A stretch of DNA of 64,000 bases from Pyrobaculum sp. WP30. Its GTDB lineage: Archaea; Thermoproteota; Thermoprotei; Thermoproteales; Thermoproteaceae. The first letter of the stretch is position 1. Each line of letters starts with the position of its first letter. The notes under the pieces were generated by a model. That model made no database searches. It was not told where the DNA came from and worked only from the letters and a program-made list of their open reading frames with translations. This document shows positions 33,801 through 42,505 of this stretch, piece by piece. The stretch covers positions 186,001 through 250,000 of the forward strand of contig CP012158.1 in the NCBI GenBank assembly GCA_001189275.1, written 5' to 3'. The position numbers were made by a program, and so were the translations under genes.

Positions 33801-35462
33801 ATTCTGTCTATCGGGATCTTGGTGGGGAGGGAGTAGTACCGCATCTCAAATAGAGAATTGAAAGCTCCACCTCCTCGCAGAGCTCCCTGTGTCTCCACTC
33901 CTCCGCCGCATCTCAAATAGAGAATTGAAAGAATGATGAAGTCTTTGAAGAAGCCGCTCCCCCTCCTTATCTTTGCATCTCAAATAGAGAATTGAAAGGC
34001 GCCTTTTCTGTAAAGCGCGGCCGCCATTCATCTGCGAGCATCTCAAATAGAGAATTGAAAGCGCTAGCGCGTTTAAACACGGCTGAGTCGTTGTGCCGCA
34101 AGGCACGCATCTCAAATAGAGAATTGAAAGAAGTTCAGCTTGCGCAAGGCCACTACATGTGAAGGCGACGCGTGGCATCTCAAATAGAGAATTGAAAGAA
34201 ACCCTTCCGACGCGGACAGGCTGGCAAATGCTGAGTATTGAGCATCTCAAATAGAGAATTGAAAGTGGCCCTCTCGCCTGGCGTCCGCCCCACGCCGCGC
34301 GTGCGTCTCGGCATCTCAAATAGAGAATTGAAAGAGCCATCGCCAGCACCTCGTCCACCTTCGTAACCGTGGTCTCGCATCTCAAATAGAGAATTGAAAG
34401 AGTTGAAGCGGCTCACCGCCTGTAGCCAAATCTCCTGTGCATCTCAAATAGAGAATTGAAAGCGTTATTACGTCCTCCACAGTGCCGCCGTTTTGCCACA
34501 CCTCAGCATCTCAAATAGAGAATTGAAGGCAGTAGTCATCAATCGGCACGAACAGGTACGCATCCGCTGGGCATCTCAAATAGAGAATTGAAAGCCTCTT
34601 AAACGCCGCGGCGGCTGTTTGCGCCAGCTCGGCCAGGCATCTCAAATAGAGAATTGAAAGCTCCCCCCTGCGCTCGCACCTGACGCGCTTCACCATCCTG
34701 GCGATGCCGGCATCTCAAATAGAGAATTGAAAGACTGAGTCCATAGACCTGCCACTCCACGTCGCCATGCATCTCAAATAGAGAATTGAAAGGTAGGCCT
34801 CTCCACGGCTAAGCGCGTCGACTACAGCTGCATCTCAAATAGAGAATTGAAAGAGCTAGCTAAGACGGTGGTGAACTACATATACAACTTGCCCGACGAA
34901 GCATCTCAAATAGAGAATTGAAAGATGACGTTGTGGCAGTACTGCCCGGCCAGTACGTGGTGCTGGCATCTCAAATAGAGAATTGAAAGGCGAAGGCGAT
35001 GGTGACGAAGGCCCTCACGTCGCTTTCGGTCAGCATCTCAAATAGAGAATTGAAAGCTCAGGACCGTGTAGGCCTTGGCCCCATTGGGGTACTTCACTAT
35101 GGCATCTCAAATAGAGAATTGAAAGATAATCATAGCTCCCTAACCGACAGTGGTACCGCGTCGGCCGGCATCTCAAATAGAGAATTGAAAGGTATCCTTA
35201 TGGCAATTTGCTTAGCAACCTCCGGGATTATTGCGCATCTCAAATAGAGAATTGAAAGGCACGTTCCACGCCGCTTACCACCTCAGCGGCGGCGACGTGA
35301 GGGCATCTCAAATAGAGAATTGAAAGTTTCGCACACGTCTTGTCTAGCGTTGCATTTGACAAGTTTGACGTGCATCTCAAATAGAGAATTGAAAGCATAT
35401 ATTCACTTTATCTGCAGTCATGCCGTCTACGGAGAAGCGCATCTCAAATAGAGAATTGAAAC
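30870..35462 (+). CRISPR. CRISPR array 1, about 70 repeats
   Basis: A 24-base repeat (GCATCTC...GAATTGAAAG) recurs about 70 times with 69 unique-looking spacers averaging 42 bases. The terminal ATTGAAAG matches the 8-base 5' handle of type I-A crRNAs, and with the leader it shows transcription on the plus strand. Most repeats are identical. Exceptions are near 32726 (ACATCTC start), near 34506 (ending GAAGG), and the last at 35439 (ending GAAAC), the usual decay at the leader-distal end. The array shares repeat and leader with array 2, which adjoins the cas genes, so both should be served by the same Cas6 and Cascade proteins. Short open frames inside are repeat artefacts. Confidence 0.98.
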
Positions 35463-35537
35463 GCGACTTACAGCTCCTGCTAACGGCATGGTGTCGGTGC
35501 GGGGGGTGGCAGAGCCGCGTGGTGAAAGGCCCTCGGG

Positions 35538-35999
35538 CTATGTTCCGCCGGATCGGCCGCAGGCGGCGCGTCTATGGTAGCCCGCCAGCACGTCGGCCAG
35601 CTGTATCCCGGGCACCTTGTGGGACGGCCTAGATATGGTGCGCGGGAAGGCGCGCGGGTTGACCAGCCCGTCGTCTACCACGTAGAGGTGGGCCCTTAGC
35701 CTCCTCATGAGGGACCAGAGGGCCTCTGCCAGGCTCGCCTGTCCGCGGTAGTGCAGAGAGACCCAGGCCGTTTCGAACAGCTTCTCGAGCTCCTCGGCCG
35801 CGGCGGCGCCGCCCCTCCTCCACAGCTCCCTCCACTTCAGCTCGCCTGCTATGCCGTAGCGCCTCCTGAGGGCATCTACGTAGTCGCCGAACGCGTAGAC
35901 GTAGCTGGCGGGGCCCTCGTATACAATGCCAGCCAAGACGACGCAGTTACAGACGGCGGTCTGTCCCGAGCCGTCTATAAACGCCACGCGCCTCGTCAC
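35538..35999 (-). CDS. DUF3800-like protein
   Basis: The product reads VAFIDGSGQTAVCNCVVLAG near its start, GELKWRELWR in the middle and VPGIQLADVLAGYHRRA near the end. This is the outline of DUF3800 (xIDESG, ELK, LQLADxxAG), an RNase H-like fold family common in mobile and defence regions. The normally conserved Glu after the first Asp is Gly here (IDGSG), so catalysis may be lost. The GTG at 35999 sits 26 bases after GTTTAAAAG; an ATG at 36038 would overlap that box. The gene lies just beyond the end of array 1 and faces it. Confidence 0.55.
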   Translation of the reverse strand: MTRRVAFIDGSGQTAVCNCVVLAGIVYEGPASYVYAFGDYVDALRRRYGIAGELKWRELWRRGGAAAAEELEKLFETAWVSLHYRGQASLAEALWSLMRRLRAHLYVVDDGLVNPRAFPRTISRPSHKVPGIQLADVLAGYHRRAACGRSGGT

Positions 36000-36052
36000 G
36001 CCGCCCGCCGTGGAAAGACTTTTAAACGTATACGCCATGAAAAGAGAGATGT

Positions 36053-36142
36053 GGGCGGGGATGCGGCCCCGCGAGGGGCAGAAGCACCGCCTGAATCGAG
36101 TGGGGGCGGGGATGCGGCCCCGCGAGGGGCAGAAGCACCGCC
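36053..36142. repeat. Tandem duplication of a 39-bp G/C-rich unit
   Basis: Positions 36053-36091 recur exactly at 36104-36142, separated by 12 bases. The unit contains a hairpin-capable core (GCGGGG...CCCCGC) and the text GAGGGGCAGAAGCACCGCC. In one frame each copy would encode GMRPREGQKHR. No leader or further copies are seen, so it is not a CRISPR. It could be the duplicated 3' tail of a lost coding region or mobile element. Confidence 0.8.
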
Positions 36143-36149
36143 CGAGCTG

Positions 36150-36503
36150 ATGCTATATCCTACCTCCGTCGGTCTGCTTGGCATCTCGGCGTTCGGTTTG
36201 CCGAGCTTTGCGCAGACCACATCTATCGTCCGTTTGGGGGATCTTACCAAGTGGCTTGCGGTTGCGTTTGACAGACGCCTCGGGTCTTGGGAGTCGGCTA
36301 TGGTGCGTTTTCTGGCGTGTGTGGGGCGGACGCCGTATTCAGGCCCGGGCGAGTTCTCCATGTGGGAGGCCGAGGCGTTTCTCGGACGGCTCGTGGATTT
36401 CGGCGGGCTGATGGCGACCGGAGGCTACCCCTCCCCAGGGCCGTTGCATGAGCAACACCTGACCTCTCCCATTGCCTCGCTCAAGGGCGTACCGCGGCCT
36501 TGA
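36150..36503 (+). CDS. Hypothetical protein, possibly a fragment
   Basis: The ATG at 36150 opens 117 residues starting LYPTSVGLLGISAFGLPSFA, a hydrophobic stretch. The continuation TKWLAVAFDRRLGSWESAMV and RFLACVGRTPY looks like genuine protein. The C-terminus (GYPSPGPLHEQHLTSP) is disordered. I find no recognisable domain or convincing promoter. The interval before the YeeE/YedE pseudogene is part of the degraded island, so this may be a gene relic. Confidence 0.35.
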   Translation: MLYPTSVGLLGISAFGLPSFAQTTSIVRLGDLTKWLAVAFDRRLGSWESAMVRFLACVGRTPYSGPGEFSMWEAEAFLGRLVDFGGLMATGGYPSPGPLHEQHLTSPIASLKGVPRP

Positions 36504-36572
36504 CTGTCGAGGTGTCGGGGGCCGAGAGAGGCGCCCAGCGGCCGCGGTGACTGAGCCGGCGTCGCGTCTCAA

Positions 36573-37627
36573 CCGCGTACAGTTAGGCCGGTCCTCTGAT
36601 TATTCTGACGGGCATAGCCGTATCTGCGTTTTTGGCGGGGTTGTTGGTCGCGCTGGGCGTGATCCCCGCCGTAGACGCGTATGCCTACATGCCGGGCGCC
36701 TGCTGGTACACGGTGTTGGGTAGCTTCATATTCGGCTTCGGCATAATGCTGGGCCAGGGCTACATGGTCGGCATGCTCTGGAAAAGCGGGCAGGGCTACG
36801 TGGTCAACTGGATAGAGATCCTCGGCATGATAGTGGGGACCATAATATTCTCCTTCCCCATATATCTGGGCCTCGACCTAGAGTACTGGTGGCACGCCGC
36901 AACCGGCCTCAGCATCGCCGACAGATCTCCGTCGAACTACGTCCCGTATCTGCTGTCCTCGACGCTTCCCATGAGGCTGGCCGTGTTCCTCGCAGGGCTT
37001 ATCTTCTCGGCAGCGATACTCGCCGTGGTCTGGAAGATCAGGTGGAACAGGCTGGAGTTCGAGGGGAAGGAGAGCCTCAGGAGATCTCCTCTGCTCTACG
37101 GCGCCCTCTTCGCCATCTTCATGGTGGTCTCCTTCGTCTTCCTCGCGGGACGCGGATTCAACTACCTAGGCGTCACTACGCCCGTGGGCTTGTTGGCCGA
37201 ATACGCCACGGTCCCGTTCGGCGACCCCTCGACGCCGAAGAACTAGTTCCAGACGGTCCCCGTGCTCAACCCATTCACGTTCTTCGTCCTGATGGCGGTG
37301 GCGGGGGCCGCCGTGGCCTCGATAGCCAGTGGCACCTTCTCCATAAGCTCCCGCCGCCCAACACGAATAGAGTTGCCGAGCTAGGCTTGGCCTTCGTCGG
37401 AGGCGCGGTCCTGGCCATAGGGGTGAGGATAGCGCAGGACTGCAACGTCGGAGGGTTCTGGACCGGGCTCGCCGGCCTCTCGCTCTTCGGGCTCCTCTTC
37501 ACGCTGGGTTGCCGCGGGCCTCGTACCGATAGCCATAGCGTTCACCTTGGTCGGCATAGTCCTCTTGGCGATGAAGACTCGACAAAGAGCCAGTCACAGC
37601 TACAACATAGTCCTCTGCAATATCTAA
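36573..37627 (+). pseudogene. YeeE/YedE-family (sulfur transport) membrane protein, degraded
   Basis: Two halves of a YeeE/YedE (DUF395) transporter are visible, a family importing thiosulfate or selenium/sulfur species. The first half has IFGFGIMLGQGYMVGMLWKS and the second IRIAQDCNVGGFWTGLAGLS with the characteristic cysteine, followed by LFGLLFTLG. Reading the second half requires passing an in-frame TAG at 37244-37246, a frameshift near 37345-37375, and another near 37508. The last frame ends VAAGLVPIAIAFTLVGIVLL. The first-half motif has Tyr where many members have Cys. The gene is clearly inactive as sequenced. Confidence 0.75.
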
Positions 37628-37743
37628 AACAAAATAAATTATTTATACGTAATACACATCAAACATTCTTTAATTAGCTAGGTATATTTCTATATATACG
37701 TAAAGAAAGGCAACGAATATAAAGTGACAAGATAATACTCCTC

Positions 37744-39288
37744 ATGATGCGGGGTGTCTCCAGGACTACCGCGATAGCAATAGTGGTAGTTCTAGCGGTA
37801 TTAGCTATAATTACTGCCATATTGGCCACCCAAAAGCCCGCCCCGCCCACCACCACCTCGGCTCCGCCCGCCACCTCGACCTCCACGCCGCCAGCCACGA
37901 CGTCAGCTCCGCCTACCACTACCTCGGCTCCGCCGCAGAAGCTCGTGGTCTACGGGCCGTGGGGCGTCAACACGCCGGAGGGCCAGATATTCCTCCAGCT
38001 GATTAAGCCCTTCGAGCAGCAGTACAACGTCAAGATTGAGTACGTCGGCACCACCGACTACGGCACCGTGGCCCAGCAGATCACCAGCGGAAGTCCTCCG
38101 TTCGATGTGGTGATATTCGCGCCGGTGGGCCTGGCCAGACAGCTCGCCGAGGGCGGATACCTCACCGACCTAACTCCGTATCTACAGCAGAGCGGCGTCA
38201 TGAGCCAACTGATACCGTATTACGTCGAGCCTGTCAACGTCGGCGGTAGCATCTACGGCGTTCCGGTCGCCGCTTGGTCTAAGCCGGGCATATATGTCTA
38301 CGTCCCCACTTTGCAGAAATACGGCATACCGACCCCCACGGAGATCAGCCAGAGGTGGAACTGGGGCCAGTTCCTAGGATATGTCCAAGAGCTGAAGGCC
38401 AACGGGGTCGTCCCGCTGGGCTCCGGCGCGGCCGACCAATGGCCCTTGGTGATAGTCTTCGCGCACATAGTCGCCTCCCTGGGCGGCAAGGACCTATACT
38501 ACGCCATAATGTGCCACAAGATCAGCTACACCTCGCCCATAGTTCAGCAGGCCTTCGAATTCTACCTATCCCTCGTAGCGTCGGGCGCCTTCGGCCCGTC
38601 CGCCTTCGCCGCCGGCCAGCACTTCGTCGACGTGTACGCCCTCATGAAGAACGGCACCGTGGCCATGTACTTCATGGGCGACTGGACGCCGTTCTTCAAC
38701 AAAAACTACACGGCCTTCATGCCGGTGATGGCGCCCTCCATCAATCCGCAGCTGGCCGGCCAGTACTTCGTCGTGACCGGAGGCGACTGGGCGCTGGTGC
38801 CCAAGAACGTCCCGCACGACAAGAACCTGGCCATACAGTTCGTCATATGGCTGGCCTCGCAGGACTTCCAGGAGGCCGTCCTCAAGTCTGGCTGGAGGGC
38901 CGCGTCGCCCAACAAGGCCGCCATGCAGGCGGCTCTGTCCGGCCAGATATCCGTGCCGCCCTCTAGCAAGGTGGTCGCGTCATGGCTCCTCCAGTTCAGC
39001 GACAACCTGTTGCCCGACATAGCCGACAACATGCCGCCGCAGTTCGCGATCCAAGTGTTCTGGCCCACACTGGCCAAGATGATATCCGACCCGGCCCGTT
39101 GGCTCGACTATCTGAGCCAGATGGAGCAGCTCGCCAACAGGATCTACAACCAGACCAACTGGGACGCCACATACCCGTTGTGCCAGGACGTCACCTACAC
39201 CGGTCCCACAGTCTATACGGGCCCGATGTACAACGTCACGGCGATACTCAGGGCCGCCGGAATACCGTTGCCTGACTGGCAGAGGTAG
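37744..39288 (+). CDS. Carbohydrate-type ABC transporter substrate-binding protein
   Basis: The 514-residue lipid-free archaeal binding protein has an N-terminal membrane helix (TAIAIVVVLAVLAIITAILA) and a Thr/Ser/Pro stalk (PPTTTSAPPATSTST), then a family 1 solute-binding fold: KLVVYGPWGVNTPEGQIF, FDVVIFAPVGLARQLAEGGY and AVLKSGWRAASPNKA. Such proteins capture sugars or oligosaccharides outside the cell and deliver them to the two permeases encoded directly downstream. The first ATG (37744) is followed by a second in-frame ATG. Unlike its neighbours in this island the gene appears intact. Sugar identity cannot be predicted. Confidence 0.82.
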   Translation: MMRGVSRTTAIAIVVVLAVLAIITAILATQKPAPPTTTSAPPATSTSTPPATTSAPPTTTSAPPQKLVVYGPWGVNTPEGQIFLQLIKPFEQQYNVKIEYVGTTDYGTVAQQITSGSPPFDVVIFAPVGLARQLAEGGYLTDLTPYLQQSGVMSQLIPYYVEPVNVGGSIYGVPVAAWSKPGIYVYVPTLQKYGIPTPTEISQRWNWGQFLGYVQELKANGVVPLGSGAADQWPLVIVFAHIVASLGGKDLYYAIMCHKISYTSPIVQQAFEFYLSLVASGAFGPSAFAAGQHFVDVYALMKNGTVAMYFMGDWTPFFNKNYTAFMPVMAPSINPQLAGQYFVVTGGDWALVPKNVPHDKNLAIQFVIWLASQDFQEAVLKSGWRAASPNKAAMQAALSGQISVPPSSKVVASWLLQFSDNLLPDIADNMPPQFAIQVFWPTLAKMISDPARWLDYLSQMEQLANRIYNQTNWDATYPLCQDVTYTGPTVYTGPMYNVTAILRAAGIPLPDWQR

Positions 39289-39290
39289 GC

Positions 39291-40124
39291 ATGAATCGGC
39301 TAATATACTTCCTCGTTTTTTCCGTGCCCGCCCTCCTCTTTATTTTTATCTACATAATATATCCCCTTGCCTTGAACGTAATTTCCAGCTTCACCAACTG
39401 GTCGCCCACGTCCTACGCGTACGTGGGCCTCCAGAACTACGAATACCTCTTCACGGACCCGCTCTTCACACAGTCGCTGACCACCAACCTGATATGGCTC
39501 GGCATTAACGTCCCCGCCTCCATGTTCCTCGGCATGCTCTTCGCCCTTCTGCTGACTAACGAAAACGCCAAGGGCGCCCGCGCCTTTAGGACCATGGTCT
39601 TCGCCGCCTTGGCGATACCGCCTACAGTCGCGGCCTTCATGTTCGGCTATATGCTTTTCGCCGCCAACACGGGCATAGTCAACGCGTTGCTGTTCGGCAA
39701 CGGGCTCAACGTCTACGGCCTCTACTGGCCGGGCCTCCTCATGATGGTGTTGATAACCATATGGAGCTCCACGCCTCTGGCCACCATAATATACATGGCG
39801 GGGATAGCCATAATACCGAGGAGCGTGATAGAGGCGGCGTCCATAGACGGGGCCCCCATCCTCACGAGGTTCGCCAGAATATATCTGCCATTGCTCAGGC
39901 CGGCCCATATAGTGTCCTTCGTGATGCTGTCGATCCTCACCCTTAAGGTGTTCGACGTGGTCTACACCCTAAGGGCTCCGGGAGGCGCCTCCGTGATGCT
40001 CTACTACATGTACCAGAACTTCAGCTACGGCATGTGGGGCTACGCGAACACCGTCATAGTGGTCGTATCGGCCATAGTGTTGGCCATAGCGATACCCCTG
40101 ACGATAGCCATGTTCAGAAGATGA
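39291..40124 (+). CDS. ABC transporter permease, MalF/UgpA-like
   Basis: The 277-residue polytopic protein has about six membrane helices. The EAA loop that docks the ATPase reads VIEAASIDGAPILTRFARIY followed by LPLLRP, typical of carbohydrate uptake permeases (CUT1). It starts three bases after the binding-protein stop and overlaps the second permease by four bases (ATGA), so the three form an operon. No ATPase gene (MalK/MsmX type) follows, and one must be supplied from elsewhere in the genome. Confidence 0.85.
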   Translation: MNRLIYFLVFSVPALLFIFIYIIYPLALNVISSFTNWSPTSYAYVGLQNYEYLFTDPLFTQSLTTNLIWLGINVPASMFLGMLFALLLTNENAKGARAFRTMVFAALAIPPTVAAFMFGYMLFAANTGIVNALLFGNGLNVYGLYWPGLLMMVLITIWSSTPLATIIYMAGIAIIPRSVIEAASIDGAPILTRFARIYLPLLRPAHIVSFVMLSILTLKVFDVVYTLRAPGGASVMLYYMYQNFSYGMWGYANTVIVVVSAIVLAIAIPLTIAMFRR

Positions 40125-40939
40125 GGGGCCGGACGTTGATATTCACCCTGCTGGCGGCCCTCGTGGGGCTCGGCTGGCTGTTCCCCCTAATCGCGACGCT
40201 ACTCGGCTCCATAACTCCCTACGAGACCGCAGTGCTCTACGGATGGTGGGGCCTCAAGGCGTTGACCGACAGCAACTACGTCGATTTGGTTAGGGAGGGC
40301 ATCTACCGCTACGTCCTCAACAGCCTCGCCATAGCCGGGGCCTCCACGGCTCTGCCGATACTTCTGGGCATGGCGCTGGCCTTCTCCATCAGGCGCCGCC
40401 ACATACCGGGCGGCGAGATATGGGCGCCCATCCTCTACGTCCTGCAGGTCCTCCCGCAGCAGTCCATAACCGTGCCGATTCTCAGCCTATACAGCAAGGC
40501 GCAGTGGATAATGCAGAGCTACCTAGGCGTCGTCCTGGTCCACACGGCCTTCGCCCTCCCTTGGATAACCTTCTTCTTCTACAACTTCCTGGCGTCGCTC
40601 CCCAGGGAGCTGGTGGAGTCGGCCGAGATAGACGGGGCGTCCGACTTCAGGATCTTCTCCAGCGTGGCCCTCCCGATGATGACCACCGCCATCATAAGCG
40701 TCGCGGCCATACAGTTCGTCTTCGTCTACAACGACCTCTACTTCGGCCTCGTCTTCATCAGAGACAGGTCGCTGTTCCCAGTGACGGTGTTCATAGCCAA
40801 CTCGGTCTCGGCCTACTTCGTCAACGTGGCGCACATGGCGGCGGCCGCCGTCGTGGCCGTCCTGCCCCCCATAATAATCTTCCTCGCGCTACAGAGGTAC
40901 TACGTGACCGGCATACTCGGCGGCTTCATGAAGGGTTGA
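40121..40939 (+). CDS. ABC transporter permease, MalG/UgpE-like
   Basis: The 272-residue partner permease has six hydrophobic segments and the EAA loop ELVESAEIDGASDFRIFSSV followed by ALPMM. The N-terminal loop (SITPYETAVLYGW) is the usual short periplasm-side segment of MalG-like proteins. ATG 40121 overlaps the preceding stop. The 3' end overlaps the terminal bases of a decayed convergent vapC gene. With the upstream permease it forms the channel of the sugar importer. Confidence 0.85.
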   Translation: MRGRTLIFTLLAALVGLGWLFPLIATLLGSITPYETAVLYGWWGLKALTDSNYVDLVREGIYRYVLNSLAIAGASTALPILLGMALAFSIRRRHIPGGEIWAPILYVLQVLPQQSITVPILSLYSKAQWIMQSYLGVVLVHTAFALPWITFFFYNFLASLPRELVESAEIDGASDFRIFSSVALPMMTTAIISVAAIQFVFVYNDLYFGLVFIRDRSLFPVTVFIANSVSAYFVNVAHMAAAAVVAVLPPIIIFLALQRYYVTGILGGFMKG

Positions 40940-41340
40940 CGCGCGGCCGCGAGGCCAGGCCCGGGAACCTCTCCGCAGGTTTTCCGTCAAGCGTTATGAG
41001 GACGCCTCCGAGGGCCTCGGCGAGGGCCGCGTAGGCGGCGTCGTAGACCGTCACGCCGCGGTCCGCCGCATCCTTAAGGCCTCACGCGCGACCTCGCCGC
41101 AGGCGCTGACCTCAACCGACCTCAGGAACTCCAATATCTCGCCCAACACCGCCTCGGCGCGGCCCAGCTCCACATCGCCCCACCTGGCGTGTTTCCAGAG
41201 CACGTCGGCCGCCTCGCAGAAGGCGAGGTCCAGGATGGCCACCGAGTCCGCACTCCTCAGGGCCTCCTCGACGGCGTCGCTGTCCCCCTCCGGCAGGTTG
41301 AGCGCCGCTAGGCCGAGGCGTCAACGACGACCTTCCGCAT
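40926..41340 (-). pseudogene. VapC-type PIN-domain toxin, frameshifted twice
   Basis: Pieces in different frames assemble into a PIN ribonuclease. The start is MRKVVVDASA (first catalytic Asp). A shift near 41305-41320 leads to LAALNLPEGDSDAVEEALRS and AILDLAFCEAADVLWKHARW. A second shift near 41065-41080 leads to DRGVTVYDAAYAALAEALGG and VLITLDGKPAERFPG, with the late acidic residues. VapC toxins cleave tRNA or rRNA and are restrained by VapB. With two shifts no active toxin is expected. The last 14 bases overlap the permease gene. Confidence 0.8.
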
Positions 41341-41554
41341 CCCGGTCCTCTCTGATGAGCTCGGCGCCGCTGGGCAGAAGACCCACCTCGCCCTCCAGTT
41401 CCCTCCTCAGGGCCCACGCCCTGTCCAGAACGCGCCTAAGCCTCTACCTGGCGACCAGCTCCTCGAGGAATCTCCTTATCTTCTCGGCGTAGTCAACGCC
41501 CAGCTCCTCGAGCCCCCTCTTGAGCTCTCTCCTAACCCTCACCGATATGACCTC
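41321..41554 (-). pseudogene. VapB-type antitoxin with internal stop
   Basis: The frame encodes EVISVRVRRELKRGLEELGV followed by DYAEKIRRFLEELVAR, the ribbon-helix-helix or AbrB-like DNA-binding start of an archaeal VapB. It then meets a TAG (41444-41446) and continues in the same frame as RLRRVLDRAWALRRELEGEV and LLPSGAELIREDRD, a typical toxin-binding tail. Its end overlaps the start of the vapC remnant, the usual operon layout. The start codon is unclear. Two copies of GTATAC, each a palindrome, lie at 41563-41580 next to CTTATTTCTT and may have been the operator. Confidence 0.7.
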
Positions 41555-41666
41555 GCTCGCGCGTATACAGATGCGTATACAAGAAATAAGACCCGCCTCT
41601 CCATCTAGGCTAACGCCGCATCTGAATAGAAGATGCCTTGAATAAGAGATGCCGCACGGCGGAGGG

Positions 41667-42057
41667 CTAGGAGGGAGGGGCAGGCGGCGGTTGTTGTTGC
41701 CCCACCCCACCCATTACCTCGCCGAGCATCACGTATAAAGCCGATGAACGCGGTGACCACTATCGCCGTCAGCATCCCGCCGATCTCCGTCGAGCCGTTG
41801 TCGAACTTGCTACCCACCGAATAGATCGCGATGCCCGTCAGTATAATCCCCACGAAGTTGATGAACAGAATCACCATCAGGATCACCCCCACCCTCCCAA
41901 GGCCGGCGTCGCCCACCCGGGGCCTCAGCCCCGAAAAACCGCCGTACATGTAGAACAAGCCGATGACGGCGAACACCACGGAGAGCACCATAGCCAGAAG
42001 AAACAGGTAGGGAATCAACGCCAGGGACCAAACCAGCACGGCGATGACCTCGGACAA
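41667..42057 (-). pseudogene. Small polytopic membrane protein, C-terminally frameshifted
   Basis: About four hydrophobic helices are seen (VIAVLVWSLALIPYLFLLAM, VLSVVFAVIGLFYMYGG, VILMVILFINFVGIIL, IGGMLTAIVVTAFIGF). The pattern resembles DUF973-like archaeal membrane proteins. After IGF the open frame runs into unrelated residues and only stops at 41605. The neighbouring frame continues VMLGEVMGGVGQQQPPPAPP and stops at 41667, the Pro/Gln-rich tail expected for such proteins. One base change near 41731 would restore it. A TTG start at 42057 is assumed. Confidence 0.55.
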
Positions 42058-42214
42058 GGACCCCCGCCGAAGGCGGCCAAGCGACTAGTACAAACCCGGA
42101 GCGCTCATACAGGCAACTCCCCAGGAGTAGGTGATGCCAGCCCGCCGCGCGCAAGCCGTCCACAGCCGGAGCGGCCGAGGGGCGAACACGTCGATATATA
42201 GTCTATATAAATTT

Positions 42215-42505
42215 CGGCGTTTTTAAAACGTCGTGCAACATGCGCTTTACATCTGTTAAAGCGTTCAGCTGTTTCGGCGGGTTAAGTATGTAAAGCGTAG
42301 ATCCAATTTATAAAACGTCGTGCAACTTCTCGGCAGACGCCGACGCCGAGGAGAAAAACACGCAAATACACACACCACCACCCCCCACACACCAACACAA
42401 AAAACAAAACCAAAACAACCACAGCCAACAAGCCCCCGTAAGAAACCCACACACCACCACCAACAAAACTTAAAAACCCACAAAAACCAACAACAAGAAC
42501 CCCCA
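42215..42505 (+). promoter_or_regulatory. Leader of CRISPR array 2
   Basis: This leader is identical to the leader of array 1 over 291 bases except position 42494 (C instead of A). A TATA-like box (TCTATATAAAT) lies just upstream near 42203. The same double AAAACGTCGTGCAAC motif and CGCTTTA...TAAAGCG inverted repeat are present. Sequences further upstream diverge, so the duplicated unit starts at about the TATA box. Confidence 0.9.

Noticed and set aside
31145-34696. Many short minus-strand frames containing repeated FNSLFEM or LSILYLRC peptides
   Set aside because: These peptides are translations of the CRISPR repeat in different frames, not proteins.
36053-36142. A third CRISPR-like array
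   Set aside because: Only two copies, 12-base spacing, no leader, and no similarity to the 24-base repeat.
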